Positions 25,400 through 36,925 of a stretch of DNA of 64,000 bases are shown one piece after another; position 1 is the stretch's first letter; every line of letters starts with the position of its first letter. Below the pieces are notes generated by a model. That model was given only the letters and a program-made list of their open reading frames with translations. It was not told the origin of the DNA and made no database searches. The DNA is from Bretschneidera sinensis (lineage: Eukaryota > Streptophyta > Magnoliopsida > Brassicales > Akaniaceae). The stretch is from the NCBI GenBank assembly GCA_023935145.1, contig CM043698.1:69173001-69237000 (forward strand). Reading direction: 5' to 3'. The translations under genes and the position numbers were made by a program.

Positions 25400-27048
25400 T
25401 AGCTATGAGCCTGTTCTCAACTCAAAATCTAAGTATCCCATAAGCAGCTATGTATCCTACCATAGATTGTCAAAGGAAAATAAGGCATTTGTGAATCAAT
25501 TATCTGTTGTAGCTATTCCTAACAGTGTGCAGAAAGCTTTGAAAGATCCTAGATGGAGCGAGGTGATGAATGAAGAAATGAAGTCCCTTCAAAAGAATTC
25601 AACGTGGGAAGTTGTTAACTTACCTGAAGGGAAGATACCTGTTGGATGTAGGTGGGTCTTCACCATTAAACACAAAGCTGATGGAACCATCGAACGGTTC
25701 AAAGCAAGACTTGTCTCCAAGGGATATACTCAAACATATGAAATTGATTATATGGAGACATTCGCACCAGTGGCCAAAATTAATACTGTTCGTATTCTAC
25801 TATCTCTAGCGGTGAATCTTGACTGGCCTTTGCACCTGTTCGATGTAAAGAATGCATTTCTGCTTGGAGATCTCTAAGAAGAAGTATATATGGAGTTACT
25901 TTCGAGCTGTAATCTACAAACTAAAGGTAATAAACAGGTATGTAAGTTGAGAAAATCCCTATATGGGTTGAAGCAGTCTCTTAGAGCATGGTTTGGAAGG
26001 TTCATGAGTTTTATGAGGTCTTTTGGTTACAAGAAAAGTAACTCATATCACACTCTCTTCTTGAAATATAATGAAGAACGAATCACAGCTCTTATTGTGT
26101 ATGTTGATGATATGATAGTAACTGGAAATGATCCTGAAAGCACTGCAGGAGCATCTTGCCCGTGAGTTTGAAATGAAGGACCTTGGTGAATTGAAGTATT
26201 TTCTTGGAATTGAAATGTCAAGATCAAAGAAAGGTATTTTTCTGTCACGACGGAAATATGCGTTAGATTTATTGAAGGAAACTGGTATGACAGCATGTAG
26301 TCCAGCTAGCACTCCTATGGAAGAAAATCTGAAACTAGATGTGCACCCAAATCAAGTTCCTGCTAACAAGGAACACTATCAGAGACTGGTTGGAAGATTA
26401 ATGTATCTTGCACATACTCGGCCTGATTTAGCTTATGCACTAAGTGTTGTCAGTCAATTCATGCACTCCCCAAGCGAAGAACATATGAATGCTGTCATCC
26501 GTATCTTACACTACTTGAAGTCATTTCCAGGAAAGGGAATTTTATTCACAAAAGGAGATAGTTTGGATATTAAAGGCTATACATATGCTGATTGGGTGGG
26601 GTCAATTGAGGATAGACGTTCTACATCCGGCTATTTCACGTTTGTAGGAGGAAATCTGGTTACTTGGCAAAGTAAAAAAACAAGAGGTGGTTGCTAAATC
26701 CAGTGCTGAGGCCGAATACAGAGGAATGGCTAAGGCAATATGTGAATTGTTGTGGATCAAAAATCTGATGCAAGATTTACATATTAAGCAAGTCAGCCCT
26801 ATGAAGTTATACCTTGATAACAAGGCATCATATAATATTGCCCATATTCCAGTTCAACATGATTGAACTAAGCATGTTGAGGTTGATAGGCATTTTATCA
26901 AGGAGAAACTGGAAGTAAAGTTGATTAAAGTTCTTCATATTCGATCTCAAGACCAGCTTGCTGATGTGCTGACCAAAGCAGTGTCAAACCAAGCGTTTAA
27001 CGACTGTCTCGACGAACTAGGCATGAGCACCATTTACGCACCAACTTG
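25400..27048 (+). pseudogene. Copia-1 reverse transcriptase and RNase H, broken
   Basis: Reverse transcriptase blocks [23 protein letters not shown] and YVDDMIVTGND are clear. Frame changes occur near 25875 (TAA after GDL) and 26140, and near 26690 in RNase H. The C-terminal RNase H/tether block AEAEYRGMAKAICELLWIK and DQLADVLTKA runs to about 27048. Confidence 0.85.
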
Positions 27049-27056
27049 AGGGGGAG

Positions 27057-27332
27057 TGTTGACAATTGGGAGTAATTATCTCCAAGTTGGTCTCCGTCAT
27101 TCAAGCTCATGATTTATCTCTACCGCTCCTGATTTGTTTCTACTGCTAGCTGTACAGAATCACTAGAATCCCTGTAAATATTTGATTGTATCTAAGTAGT
27201 TATAGTTTCCTTATATTAGTCAATTACGGTCCTAAACTATAGGATCTAAAACTGGATATAACGGCTATTTATACTGATCAAGTTGAGTAAAAATAATATG
27301 AAAGCACTTCCTCAAAAAACTTCTTTTTGACT
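27057..27332 (+). repeat. Copia-1 3' LTR
   Basis: 276 bp, preceded by the polypurine tract. It matches the 5' LTR from TGTTGACAATT to TTTTTGACT. Confidence 0.9.
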
Positions 27333-30300
27333 GATATTTCATAAGTCCACAAGAACATACCATAAGCTTAACATAAGGAATAGATTCTTGCTTAAATAAG
27401 ATTGATCCATGCATGATATTTTGTTTTTCGATCAGAGATCTGTAGTCATATAAAGAAAAACAATTCTATTACCTCTTTCTTCATCAGACAGTGGAAACTC
27501 AAAAGTATTTGTTGGAAAAAATTTAGAGAGGGTTGTTTGATAAAAGAGAATGATAGTTATGGCTTCAAGGGATAACTAAATCGTTTTTTTTAAGATTTAA
27601 TTAGTCACTCTACAATGCAAGAGGATTACAAAGAATTTTCTCTAAGATACAATTAAGTTATGTTGTTATTTTGCACTTTACACTAATGAAAAACAACTCA
27701 CAATAACTCACATATTTAACCAACACATACAAGATAAATTAACAAATTCACAGTTGCTCGAGCCAAAAAGCTCTTGTTTCAAGCTGTGGGCTTTACCGGT
27801 ATCATATTCTTCAACTTCACGTTACATATTTTATATATGTTCCTTCGTTTTCACAATTCCGTGCGATAGATATGGGAGACCAAGATACCTCACGTACGTG
27901 TTAATAAGACAAATCATATGATATTGTTTTTCAAGTTCTTGATAATTAATTAATTTTAGTACAATTCTAAGCGCAGATTCATGATTAAGAATATTTTGAA
28001 AATGATACCATCCTACTTTGTTTTAACTTCCACGTAACGTTCAAACTACAATTCCACAGTTATAACAGTATATCAAGTCATTTTCACTGATGACATACGG
28101 AAGTACATATGTTTTTAGTTCTTATATGTCTAGAAATCTTTCGGGATTTAAAGCAAATAGTTTGGAGATTAGATTCAAAATCTGATTGAGTAGTATTGAA
28201 GGTTCAATTAAAACAGAAAGATTTTGATTGAGTGGAGATAAATTAAGAATAAAAATATTTGAAGATTTGAGTCGAGGGAGAAATTTGTTAGGATACTCTT
28301 TAATCCTACTTAAAAAAATGTTATTGTAAGTTATTTTAGTCTCACATCGTTTATATGTCAAAATATTGCAGATACTAATTATTATAAATATCTACATAAA
28401 GAGACCAATATGGGAATCCAAGAATTGAATGAACATTGGTTGTATTGGGGTTTTGGGTTGTAAGATTAGAGAGAGTTTTTACACAGTTTTGTTTAGAAAA
28501 ATTGGCTCGTGTACATAAGCAAGAGGTGCCGAATGACGTTAAAAATGATTTTGTTTTTATTTTTATTATTATGATTGCATAGTTATTTTGGGTGTCAGAA
28601 TTCCTAATAAATAGCTACAAAAATGAACAATGTTTGACACTGTTAAAGTAAAACATAAAAAATGATTGGAACTTAAACTTTTCGGAATAATTAATAACTC
28701 GATTATTTTTAATATGCTATCAAAATTCAGATCCTAGATTCGAGTATGGGATATGCATGTTTTCATTTAATATTTCATTCACTGCTCTGTCATTTACTAT
28801 TTGAGGTTTTCTAATATTTGGGTTTTAAGTGCTAAGCTTTTAACTTTTTAATTAGTTTGCGTGAACTATGAAGTTTTTCTGGATGAAAATCAAAGAGATA
28901 AAAAAAAAAAAAAAAAAAACTATTTTTCTCCTTCATGAACCAAATTTACGAAGAAAAAAAAAATCTTACTTCCCATTCTCAATGATACCAAAAAAGCAAA
29001 AAACTAAATAAGATATTAGGGAGAATGGTGTGCACTTGCTTCATTTTCACTGAAACGTTTGGGATCATATTTAAAAAAATTTAAATTAATTTACTTAAAT
29101 CTGATTAAAATAAATTTTATTTTGAAATAGATTTAAATAATAATTTAAGTTTACTTAAATATATCCAAACATGACCAATGAGAACGGTACTAATGGATCC
29201 TTAACCAACACTGTTAAGAATCTAAATTTAGGTTAGCTAATTAGGCCACAGCGCATCAATGACGTACCTTATACATGTCAAACACTCTGGTGAAGGAGCT
29301 TCGAAATTTTTGAGAGTGAGATTACGACGTTGATGGCAATAATGTAATGGAATATTGCCACATGCATGTAAGATAAGCATAAACTGAGTTGATCAACTTC
29401 AAACTACACTAAGTTGTTTTCATTGCATAGTTATGAATAGGGTTAGTTGCAATGATTAATTTTAGTACATTACATCTTCATTTTTTTTTTCTTTTTTCTT
29501 TTGATCTAGACATCTAGCCAATATTACATTATGACTTAGCGTGAAGAGTCTTTTTTTTATTCTCACTAGGAAGAGGAATTTGTAATATTTCTTTTCTATA
29601 ATTTTGTTTTGATCGAGTTGATTTTTTCTTCTAAACTTATTTGTAACTTCTACCTATTGACCTACATTTCTTTTAGTTTTTTTATACATTCAGAGAGAGA
29701 AAGATCCAACCCAGATTTTCTACCAAGAAAGAGTATTACTCTTGTTTGTAACTTTTGGAAAATTATTGCCAATTAATAATAAATTCGTTTTTATCAAATA
29801 AATAATAAATTCATTTTAAGTTTATCTTATGCCTCGATAAATCCATTAACAACTAACGACAATACCAAAATACCCTAAATGATGATCTTTTCTCCATTAA
29901 TTTAATTTTACACTTTCTCTTCTTTTTTCTCTCTTCTTCTCATTTCCTATATATCTTTCATTTCTTTTATAATATGAGAAATCAAGCTAAACTCAACCAT
30001 AGGGAGAGGTAAGTCATGAGAGTTTTCACGGGATAGATTACATCACAAGGCACACATGACAGCTTTCCAAGAAACTGTAAGCACACAAATGCATTTCATT
30101 CACAAACTCAAGCACATGACAGTATTGTGAGAGTCATACATCGTGAACCAACTCAAATCAGGCTATGATAACACTTGTTAAGGTTAAGAGTACTTCACAT
30201 GGCGAGAGAACACACGAATATGGATTTGATAAATATGGATGAGTACCAATATGACGTAAAAACTTAAACTCATGAGTTTTGGGCTCAAACCATGTATATA

Positions 30301-31082
30301 ACCTACTATTATTTTTTTATTTCTTTCTTATGTAAGATAACTCACATGTGAATATCATAATATTATACTTAATGTTAAAATTAATATTTTTATTGTTTGT
30401 CATAATTAAGTTAAATTAATTTTGTTTCAAAATGCTTGTTGTAATTATGTTAGAATTTTAACATTATTTTTAATAAAAATTTTAAGCTTGAAAGTTATAG
30501 TATTAATTACGATAGAATCACAAAATTAATTATTGTTTGTGATAATTAAGATAAACTTTAAATTTAAAAAATGAAAAAGAAATTGTTATAACTAATTGAA
30601 CTTGAAGGGTGCCTTGGAGTTTGCAAATATATTTTACTGAGTTAGAATTAATTTTGACCAAATTATTAACTACTGACTGATGAGAATCTAATTAAAGGAG
30701 GGAGATAAGTATAATGAAAACCTCAAACTATGAACACAAAAAATGCGTAATATTTTAACATTTCTCAAATAATAAGTACCTAAAAAAATGAGGATATGTA
30801 AGTTCATTTAGGATAAAGTCACACTTCATGTTTTGAGCATTAATTTCATGGCTTATTTGTGCTATAATTTTGTTTGAATTTTTTCATGTATTCTACAAAA
30901 AAAGAAAAAAGATTGTTTAAAAGACTCACATGTAGCTTGCGAGAGCATGTCAAAGCATTGTAAAAGTTTTTTCCCCTTGGGGCTGGGCTTGGCTCCTCTT
31001 TGATGCTATAACTTTTATCAACAGAGTCAACGACTTGTGGTTAATTATGGGTTTATACAGCCCAACTATTACAATATCCTTA
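27333..31082. other. Intergenic, no gene seen
   Basis: AT-rich with poly-A (about 28899-28919) and poly-T runs. About 29060-29180 is a short AT-rich inverted stretch (ACTTAAAT words) that may be a decayed MITE. A TTAGGATACTC...TAGTCTCACATCG segment near 28288-28510 resembles LTR DNA but has no partner. The 79 aa ORF at 28122-28361 (minus) is not convincing. Confidence 0.55.
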
Positions 31083-31817
31083 TGTTATTATTTTTATTTT
31101 TGCTCAAATCATCACAAGAGGCTTTTAATTGGTTTTGAAAAGGTGATTTTTTATTTATTTTATAATTGTTTATTTCAATAAAAATATAATAGTAGTTTCT
31201 TATTGAATGGTTGCTTGTTTTAATAGGAAAATATAGTAGTAATAGTCTCTTATGTTATTTTTTTTTTCTTATTAGTATTAGAAAAATATCCTTTATATAA
31301 AGGGGTTTTAGAGAAGGTTCGAGACACATTCATAATTCTCATAATTCTAATATACATAGTAAATAAGAGGGGTTTACTACTAAAATTAGATTGAAAGCCT
31401 TGAATGTATTGAGGCTTTTGGTTTGTGAGGCGGTGAGATTTTAACAACTTTGCTCTTCCTAAAATTGTAATTGAAGATTAATAAGACAGTGAGTTTGTTG
31501 GTGGACATACGTGGACTATAATCCTCTCCATTTAAGAACCGAAATTAAGGTCAAGTTCATGGTAAGATTAAATACTGCACTAACAAATTTGAATTTGAAT
31601 ATTCTCCATTTAATGCTGTGACATTCAATCTCACCATAAATTTGACTCTATTTCAATTTTCAAATGGAGAAGATCGTGATCAAACGTATGTAAAGAGGTT
31701 GTCGAACCACGTTAAATTATTGTTTTTTGATATTTGTTTATTTTGGCTATTTAATTGTTGTGGTTGTGTTTTTGCTTAAAATTTAAGCAGGTAAATTTTA
31801 GAGGTAAAATCCCAACA
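31083..31817 (+). mobile_element. Solo LTR of the TGTTAGGATTTTGGCTC copia family
   Basis: Collinear with the LTRs at 40638-41137 (plus) and 41373-41920 (minus): GCTCAAATC, AAAATATCCT.TATATAAAGGGG, GAGGTTGTCG.ACCACGTTA and a TTTTAGAGGTAAAATCCCAACA end. No interior or second LTR. Flanks CCTTA (31078) and CCTTC (31818) agree at 4 of 5 positions, a plausible target duplication. It is enlarged by the MITE at 31506-31690. Confidence 0.7.
31506..31690. mobile_element. MITE nested in the solo LTR
   Basis: Terminal inverted repeats of about 60 bp: left CATACGTGGACTATAATCC, right (reverse complement) CATACGTTTGATCACGATC, then CTCCATTT..GAA.TGAAAT on both arms. It interrupts the LTR exactly between GGTGGA and TAAAGAGG, two pieces adjoining in the intact LTR at 41010. 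It has a sister at 32549-32695. Confidence 0.7.
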
Positions 31818-33593
31818 CCTTCTTTGTAAGGTCAAGTCTTGAATTCAACTCGAATTTTAATTTTCAGAATAAAAAATAAAGGTTCAAGATCTAATATTGA
31901 ATCTTGATATGTTAATAACAAAAGTATGCAACACTAACATTTATTTCATTTGACTGTTTTTGTTCTCATTTTTTTTGATTGAGCTTCTTAAGTTATTAGT
32001 AGTTACCATATTATTTTTTTGGTAACAATATTTGCACTCTTTTTTTTTTTTGAAACTTACAATAATACCTAATTAAAGTTAGATACTCAATTTGACTTTT
32101 GAAATACAATTACTATCATATATTCTCTTTAAAAGTTTTCATAATAAAAAATCTTTTATTAATTACTCATTCTTCATCTCCATCACTTTGACTCTTCATT
32201 TTCAGCTAAAACTTTTCCTTTTAAATTCACTTCTTTGTTCACTTTTTTCACAATAATGGCTAATCAATTGACGAAATATGTATTCCACTTTGAATATTAA
32301 TAATTCTCAAGTCTACAGAGTTAATAACTCTTTTAAATCAATCTATTTAGAATTACTAGCTGAAAACGGTAAATTTTAAGAAGATTTTAGATGTTAAATT
32401 ATTTGTATGTAGTATGATCAATCTTTGTCACACAGAAGTTGAATTCATGTCTTTAACAAAAATTGAAGGAAAAATCGAGAAAAATAAGAGAGAGAAAAGA
32501 AGAAAGATAGTGGAGGAAAAAAAAATTTGTTGTAAAAGTTGAGAGATAAGGATCATGATCTTCTCCATTTGAAAATTGAAATAGAGTCAAGTTTACAGTG
32601 GAGAATATTTAAATTCAAATTTGTCAAGGTAGTATTCAATCTCACAATGAATTTGACATCCATTTCAATTTTTAAATGAAAATAAAAGTGGTCCAAGAGA
32701 TAAAGAGTTAGAGAGATGAAAAAAGAGTATAATTAATAAAAGATTTTATATCATGAAAATTAGTAAAGAAAATAACCAGCCATCAAAAAGGAAAAAAAAG
32801 AAGTAAAAATGTCCCAAAAAAAATGTTTTTGGAGTATAATAAAGTCGGATGGATACAGAGAATTTGGATCCCGTGTTTGAATATTTCATGGAAAATTGGA
32901 ATTGATTTCCCTTTCAGTAAGGAGCCAAAGTCCATATTTTCTGCCAATCTTTTCTATACTGGTGACTGCCCTGACCGGTGACCAAATATCAGCTCAAATA
33001 GATCGATCAGTTGTCTTAATCTGCATGGCTGTTTCAGAAAGTTTTAAAGTTTTGGATTTGACTGTTAAATTCAAGAATGAATAAAAAAAACCGGCAGAGA
33101 GCAGACTTCGTTTTGAATGGTGGGGGGAAACTCAAAACCTTTTCACAGTTGAAACATTGAAAAACTTTCCACCGTCTAAATCTGCCCAAGATAATTCTCT
33201 TGACATAGTTGTTCGGAACATTTCTTTTTCAATTCAGAATATGGATTTGGATCACTAACCCCACTTTCTTGATCTACACCTTTTATCTCTGAATTTGCAC
33301 TGTTTCATGCTATTCCAAAAAAAAAAAAATTATTTTACTATTTCCCCCCTTTTTACCTTTAAATTTTCATTTCATAGTAAATTTTTGGGCATAGCCATGA
33401 GAAATGAGAACAATAAAATTTATTTGCGGGTTGTATTTTTATTATCAATTGATTATGATGGTTGTAGACGATGGGATTGTCTGGTAACCCACGTTCCATA
33501 TCGGCAGTGTAATATAAAAAAAATCTTTATATGTATCGGAGATATAATGATCTCAAAATCCACTTAATTAATATTTATGAGCTATAAACACTT
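31818..33593. other. Intergenic, no gene seen (contains one MITE)
   Basis: AT-rich, with homopolymer runs. ORFs at 32896-33084 and 33295-33567 lack recognisable domains. Confidence 0.55.
32549..32695. mobile_element. Second copy of the CTCCATTTGAAAATTGAAAT MITE
   Basis: GGATCATGATCTTCTCC at the left and a matching inverted right arm, with the central ATTCAATCTCAC.ATGAATTTGAC word shared with 31506-31690. The right arm is more decayed. Confidence 0.6.
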
Positions 33594-34226
33594 TATGGTA
33601 ATTAAGCTAATCATAAGCTTATCATGATATTTATACTCTCAATTGATCGATACGATTAGTCTAATTTATGATTCATTTGATGATGCATGAAAAACAATTT
33701 GAATTTATTGATGTCGAAAATTTGCTGCTGAACTGGAGATCTGAAAAACTAAAGAGTCACCAGAGGAAGAGGGGGGTGGCACCTCTGAGGACTCTCAGAT
33801 GCTTTTGTTAGTGTGAGATTTTCTTGAGGGAAAATGAAGAGGATTATAGTGGCAGTAGTGTTTTATCGTGAATGAATCATGAAATATGCATTCCTTTGGC
33901 ATTTTTATAGTGGTTTAGGAAATAAGTTCATCACGTGCTCAGGACGATGCGATCCCTGAAATCTCGCTTTCCTTTTTGGTGTGTGAGAAGTCTGTTAATT
34001 GTTCAGGGATGACGCAATCCCTGAAATATCGCTTTCTCTTTTGCTTATGAGAAGTTTGTTAGTGATTATGACTTTATCATTTGCTTTGATACGTGCCCAT
34101 TATCATTGCGGCAACGCATCATCAGATTATTGGAGAGAGAATTATACACGTGTCATCAGACTATTGTAGGGAAGATTGATCACGTGTCACTAGACTATTG
34201 GAAAGAGAATTATCTACTACATCAGA
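33594..34226 (+). repeat. Dispersed repeat family X, copy 2 (longest)
   Basis: Starts TTATGGTAATTAAGCTAATC, as does copy 3 at 62091. It passes through TGCTGCTGAACTGGAGATC and ends near ACTAGACTATTGG..GAATTATCTAC, as does copy 1. Inside, a module of about 65 bp with ATCCCTGAAAT.TCGCTTTC occurs twice in tandem (33940-34070), and CACGTGTCA..AGACTATTG also recurs (34147-34205). No coding content. Confidence 0.6.
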
Positions 34227-34240
34227 ATTAACACTTTTGG

Positions 34241-34456
34241 TTATGAACCCATGTTACAGTTTGAATATGAGACATATTCTTTGATGTAGGGAAAAATTTT
34301 ATCTTCAATAACATAATGACACGTGACAATCTCCAAAGATAAAAAAATAATTTCATAATCCAGACAAATTAACCAATCAAATCACCATATATACAAAGGA
34401 CATAATGGTGATGAACCCATGTTACAATTTGAATGTGAGAGATATTCTCTTTAATG
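34241..34456. repeat. Short direct repeat pair
   Basis: About 45 bp starting near ATGAACCCATGTTACA at 34241-34286 recurs at 34411-34456. About 125 bp separate the two copies. Origin unknown. Confidence 0.6.
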
Positions 34457-36580
34457 GATGGGTGTGGCTGCAATCGAGATAAGTTGACAAATTTTTTTTT
34501 TTTTTGTGGAGGTATGAGGTAAGACTTAATGGCTAAGTGGTAGTATTATTACTATTACCTTTATACAAAACGAGCGAAATAAAGCTTGATGGTTCAGTTG
34601 CAGGTGCATTTTCTCATGCTCTAGGCAAAAATTTCTCATTAGGGTAGGGTCTTGCAACTTAAGTCCTTGCTAGACCCAAAGCCATGCATATAGCCATTTT
34701 AAAGTTCTTTTATTTTAAAGAGTACACCTAAATTGAAGTTTAATCACGTTGACAATTTAATTTACCCAAAAGTTTCATGCATTCCAAATTCCCAATAGAT
34801 TGGGAAGCTTAAATATATGCTTTATTTTAAGGAATTAATTCGACGTGATCAGATTTTAGTCACCTCGTGATCCAGTCTTTTTTCTTGAAGAATAATACTA
34901 AATGAACAGATTCAATGACACCATGCATTTATGTCCTACCCTTATTTTCCATTATGGAATTAATGTCTCTTTCTCTTTTTTTATTATATTTATTTATTTC
35001 ATAATTTAAGAGCTAGCTTAAACGTTTTTTAATTAGAAACAATTTCATTTAAGTTCTAATTTTACCTATAAAAACAGACATGAACCACAAAATGTGCACA
35101 ACAAACACATTTTTGTAGAATATATATGTAATAGTTGCACATTTTGACTCTGTTCATATATTGTCAATTCAAAGGAACCAAAATTCTCAAGATTGTCATT
35201 CTCCTATTAAAGAACATGCCTTGTTGGTTCCTTAGCTCCAACAATAAATATTTTTTTCTCTCTTTTTAACAGCAAAAATAAATATTTATTAATAACAAAA
35301 TAGAGTTTAAAAAAATTGCAGCAACGACAAAGCAAAACTGAACTTATCCCATATGGTAACCCAGATGCATTACAAATTATCAACTAATCACCATAAAAAA
35401 AAAACACCGCTGGTCTTGGAATTAATTAGGCTGCGGCACCAGAGGATCCAGGGATAGCCTAGTGGCTAGTGGTTCTCAGTAGTCACTGCTCACCTACCCT
35501 CTCCATGGGGACCGACTACGACTAGATGATGGAATTCTTTTATTCTTATCGCTATTAAAATAAAAAATAAATATAAAAAAATCTTTTAGTATTTCACTTT
35601 ATCAATCAGTTTGAGAACGTGGGGAGAGAATAACCAGCAAGTCGAAGATTTGCTACCTCCCGCCTCAACTTAACTTCGAGAATGAATTAATTTATTTTGT
35701 CCTAAGTTAAGTCGGCATGCACATTCAATGCTTTTCTTAAGTTGGAATGACCTAAGCTCAAAGTGAAATCCGCAAAATATTCTTACAGTCAATTCCAACA
35801 TTCATTTATAAGTCTCACTTTTCATTCAGAAAAGTAATTTTATTAAGGAAAAAATTAATAAAATAAATAAATTATCGATAGTTATTTTTTAAAAATCAAT
35901 ACACAATTTTTTGGTGATAAAAAATGATGGTCGAATGTGATGGTATGTAAATCACTGCTCAAGGGAATTAACTCAGTGATAGAGTCAAGATAAATGTCTC
36001 GATTAATGTTTGTGAGTGTTGAGTTTGATTTTCTCAAGTGCAAATAACTTGCTTTAAATCACGTATTTAAAATTTATTCAAATTTTAATTGGTATATGTG
36101 GACAAAACAGTTTATACGTGTTCGATGATTACTCATTTGATGGTAATTTGAGAAATCATTTCACAATAGTAGAATAATAATATTATTTTACAGTAATTTA
36201 ACATTACTGTCAAATAATATATTTTACTAAAATTTGTTAGTTATCATTAGTAATTATTATTGTCAAATGATATCCCAAGTTTCTGTCAAATGATGTCAAA
36301 AAATTATGTTCTGTCATTTATACCAACCGCACCAAAGAATCAGCCGCCCAGAGGATTATCTCTTGGCACAACTAAAATTTGCCCAACAAAAAAAGAAATT
36401 GAAGAGGTGGCGGCACCACAAGTCCACAACAATTCTAAATTGCACATGCTTTTGAAAAGTACTTTCATATTAGTCAAAGCAAGCCTACCATTGATATTGA
36501 TTTATACCACTTTACCTCAAACACTGTAAATAGAATCCCACAATGCTACTCTTTCATTCACTTGTCCACGTATACCTACT
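34457..36580. other. Intergenic, no gene seen apart from a SINE-like stretch
   Basis: AT-rich. The ORF at 36260-36529 was considered and not supported. The right end is the promoter region of the second PIP-type gene. Confidence 0.55.
35445..35540 (+). mobile_element. SINE-like, tRNA-type A box
   Basis: GC-richer island in AT-rich DNA. TAGCCTAGTGGCTAGTGG matches the RNA polymerase III A box (TRGYNNARYNGG), and the block ends in a T-rich tail. A B box is not clear and target duplications are uncertain. Confidence 0.35.
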
Positions 36581-36588
36581 TATAAATA
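36581..36588 (+). promoter_or_regulatory. TATA box of the second PIP-type gene
   Basis: TATAAATA, 50 bp before the start codon at 36638. That implies a very short leader. Confidence 0.6.
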
Positions 36589-36637
36589 TCACCTGCCAAA
36601 GAAGGAAAATATTATTTCAAAGCCCAACTATAATAAC

Positions 36638-36925
36638 ATGGAAAGAGGACTGAAGTCTATCACCTTCTTTGTCATTCCTCTTCTTCTTGTTTCTCTCTTG
36701 CTGAGCTCTATCCTCCCTGCAACAGAAGCAAGGCCATTGAACAAAGTTTCTAAATTGCGCAACCACGTCGTTCATCATGAGAAAATTGAGGGAACTTTCA
36801 AAGGGTTGTCTCTCGGGGAGGTGAAGAAATCAGGACCAAGTCCAGGCGTTGGACACCGATACAAAAATATGCAGACTCTAGGATGGGTTAAAGAGTCTGG
36901 TCCAAGCCCTGGAGAGGGACACTAG
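36638..36925 (+). CDS. Secreted signalling peptide precursor with two SGPSPGxGH cores
   Basis: Single exon, 95 aa. Signal peptide about 1-31 (hydrophobic FFVIPLLLVSLLLSSIL, then ATEA before RPL). After a variable, charged middle come two near-identical cores: SGPSPGVGH at 65-73 and SGPSPGEGH at 87-95, the second forming the exact C terminus. This layout is typical of PIP/PIPL precursors, from which 11-13 residue, proline-modified apoplastic peptides are released as ligands of LRR receptor kinases in immunity and growth. Two intact cores suggest two mature peptides. The ARPL stretch after the signal peptide is shared with the gene at 21457-21762, so the two are probably old paralogues. The mature ends, receptor and trigger cannot be read from sequence. 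CEP is the main alternative but its longer core is absent. Confidence 0.85.
   Translation: MERGLKSITFFVIPLLLVSLLLSSILPATEARPLNKVSKLRNHVVHHEKIEGTFKGLSLGEVKKSGPSPGVGHRYKNMQTLGWVKESGPSPGEGH

Larger units (their letters stand above)
22272..27332 (+). mobile_element. Copia-1, full-length but broken Ty1/copia retrotransposon
   Basis: Direct LTRs at 22272-22554 and 27057-27332 start TGTTGACAATTGGGAG. A primer binding site TGGTATCAGAGCC (initiator Met tRNA type) follows the first LTR, and a polypurine tract GAGGGGGAG precedes the second. The interior holds gag, protease, integrase, reverse transcriptase and RNase H in copia order. Many stops and frame breaks make it non-autonomous now. The LTRs differ by scattered substitutions and small indels, so the insertion is not recent. 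No clean 5-bp target duplication is visible. Confidence 0.93.

Noticed and set aside
22272..27332. Perfect target duplication around Copia-1
   Set aside because: TATAT on the left and GATAT on the right agree only partly and depend on where the LTR is ended, so no duplication is claimed.
36260..36529. 89 aa plus ORF just upstream of the second peptide gene
   Set aside because: No signal peptide or SGPSP core and a random-looking composition. It lies in the promoter region of 36638-36925.
36638..36925. CEP-type peptide as the family name for the second peptide gene
   Set aside because: The core is SGPSPGxGH without the longer Pro-rich start of CEP peptides, so PIP/PIPL fits better. Kept only as an alternative.
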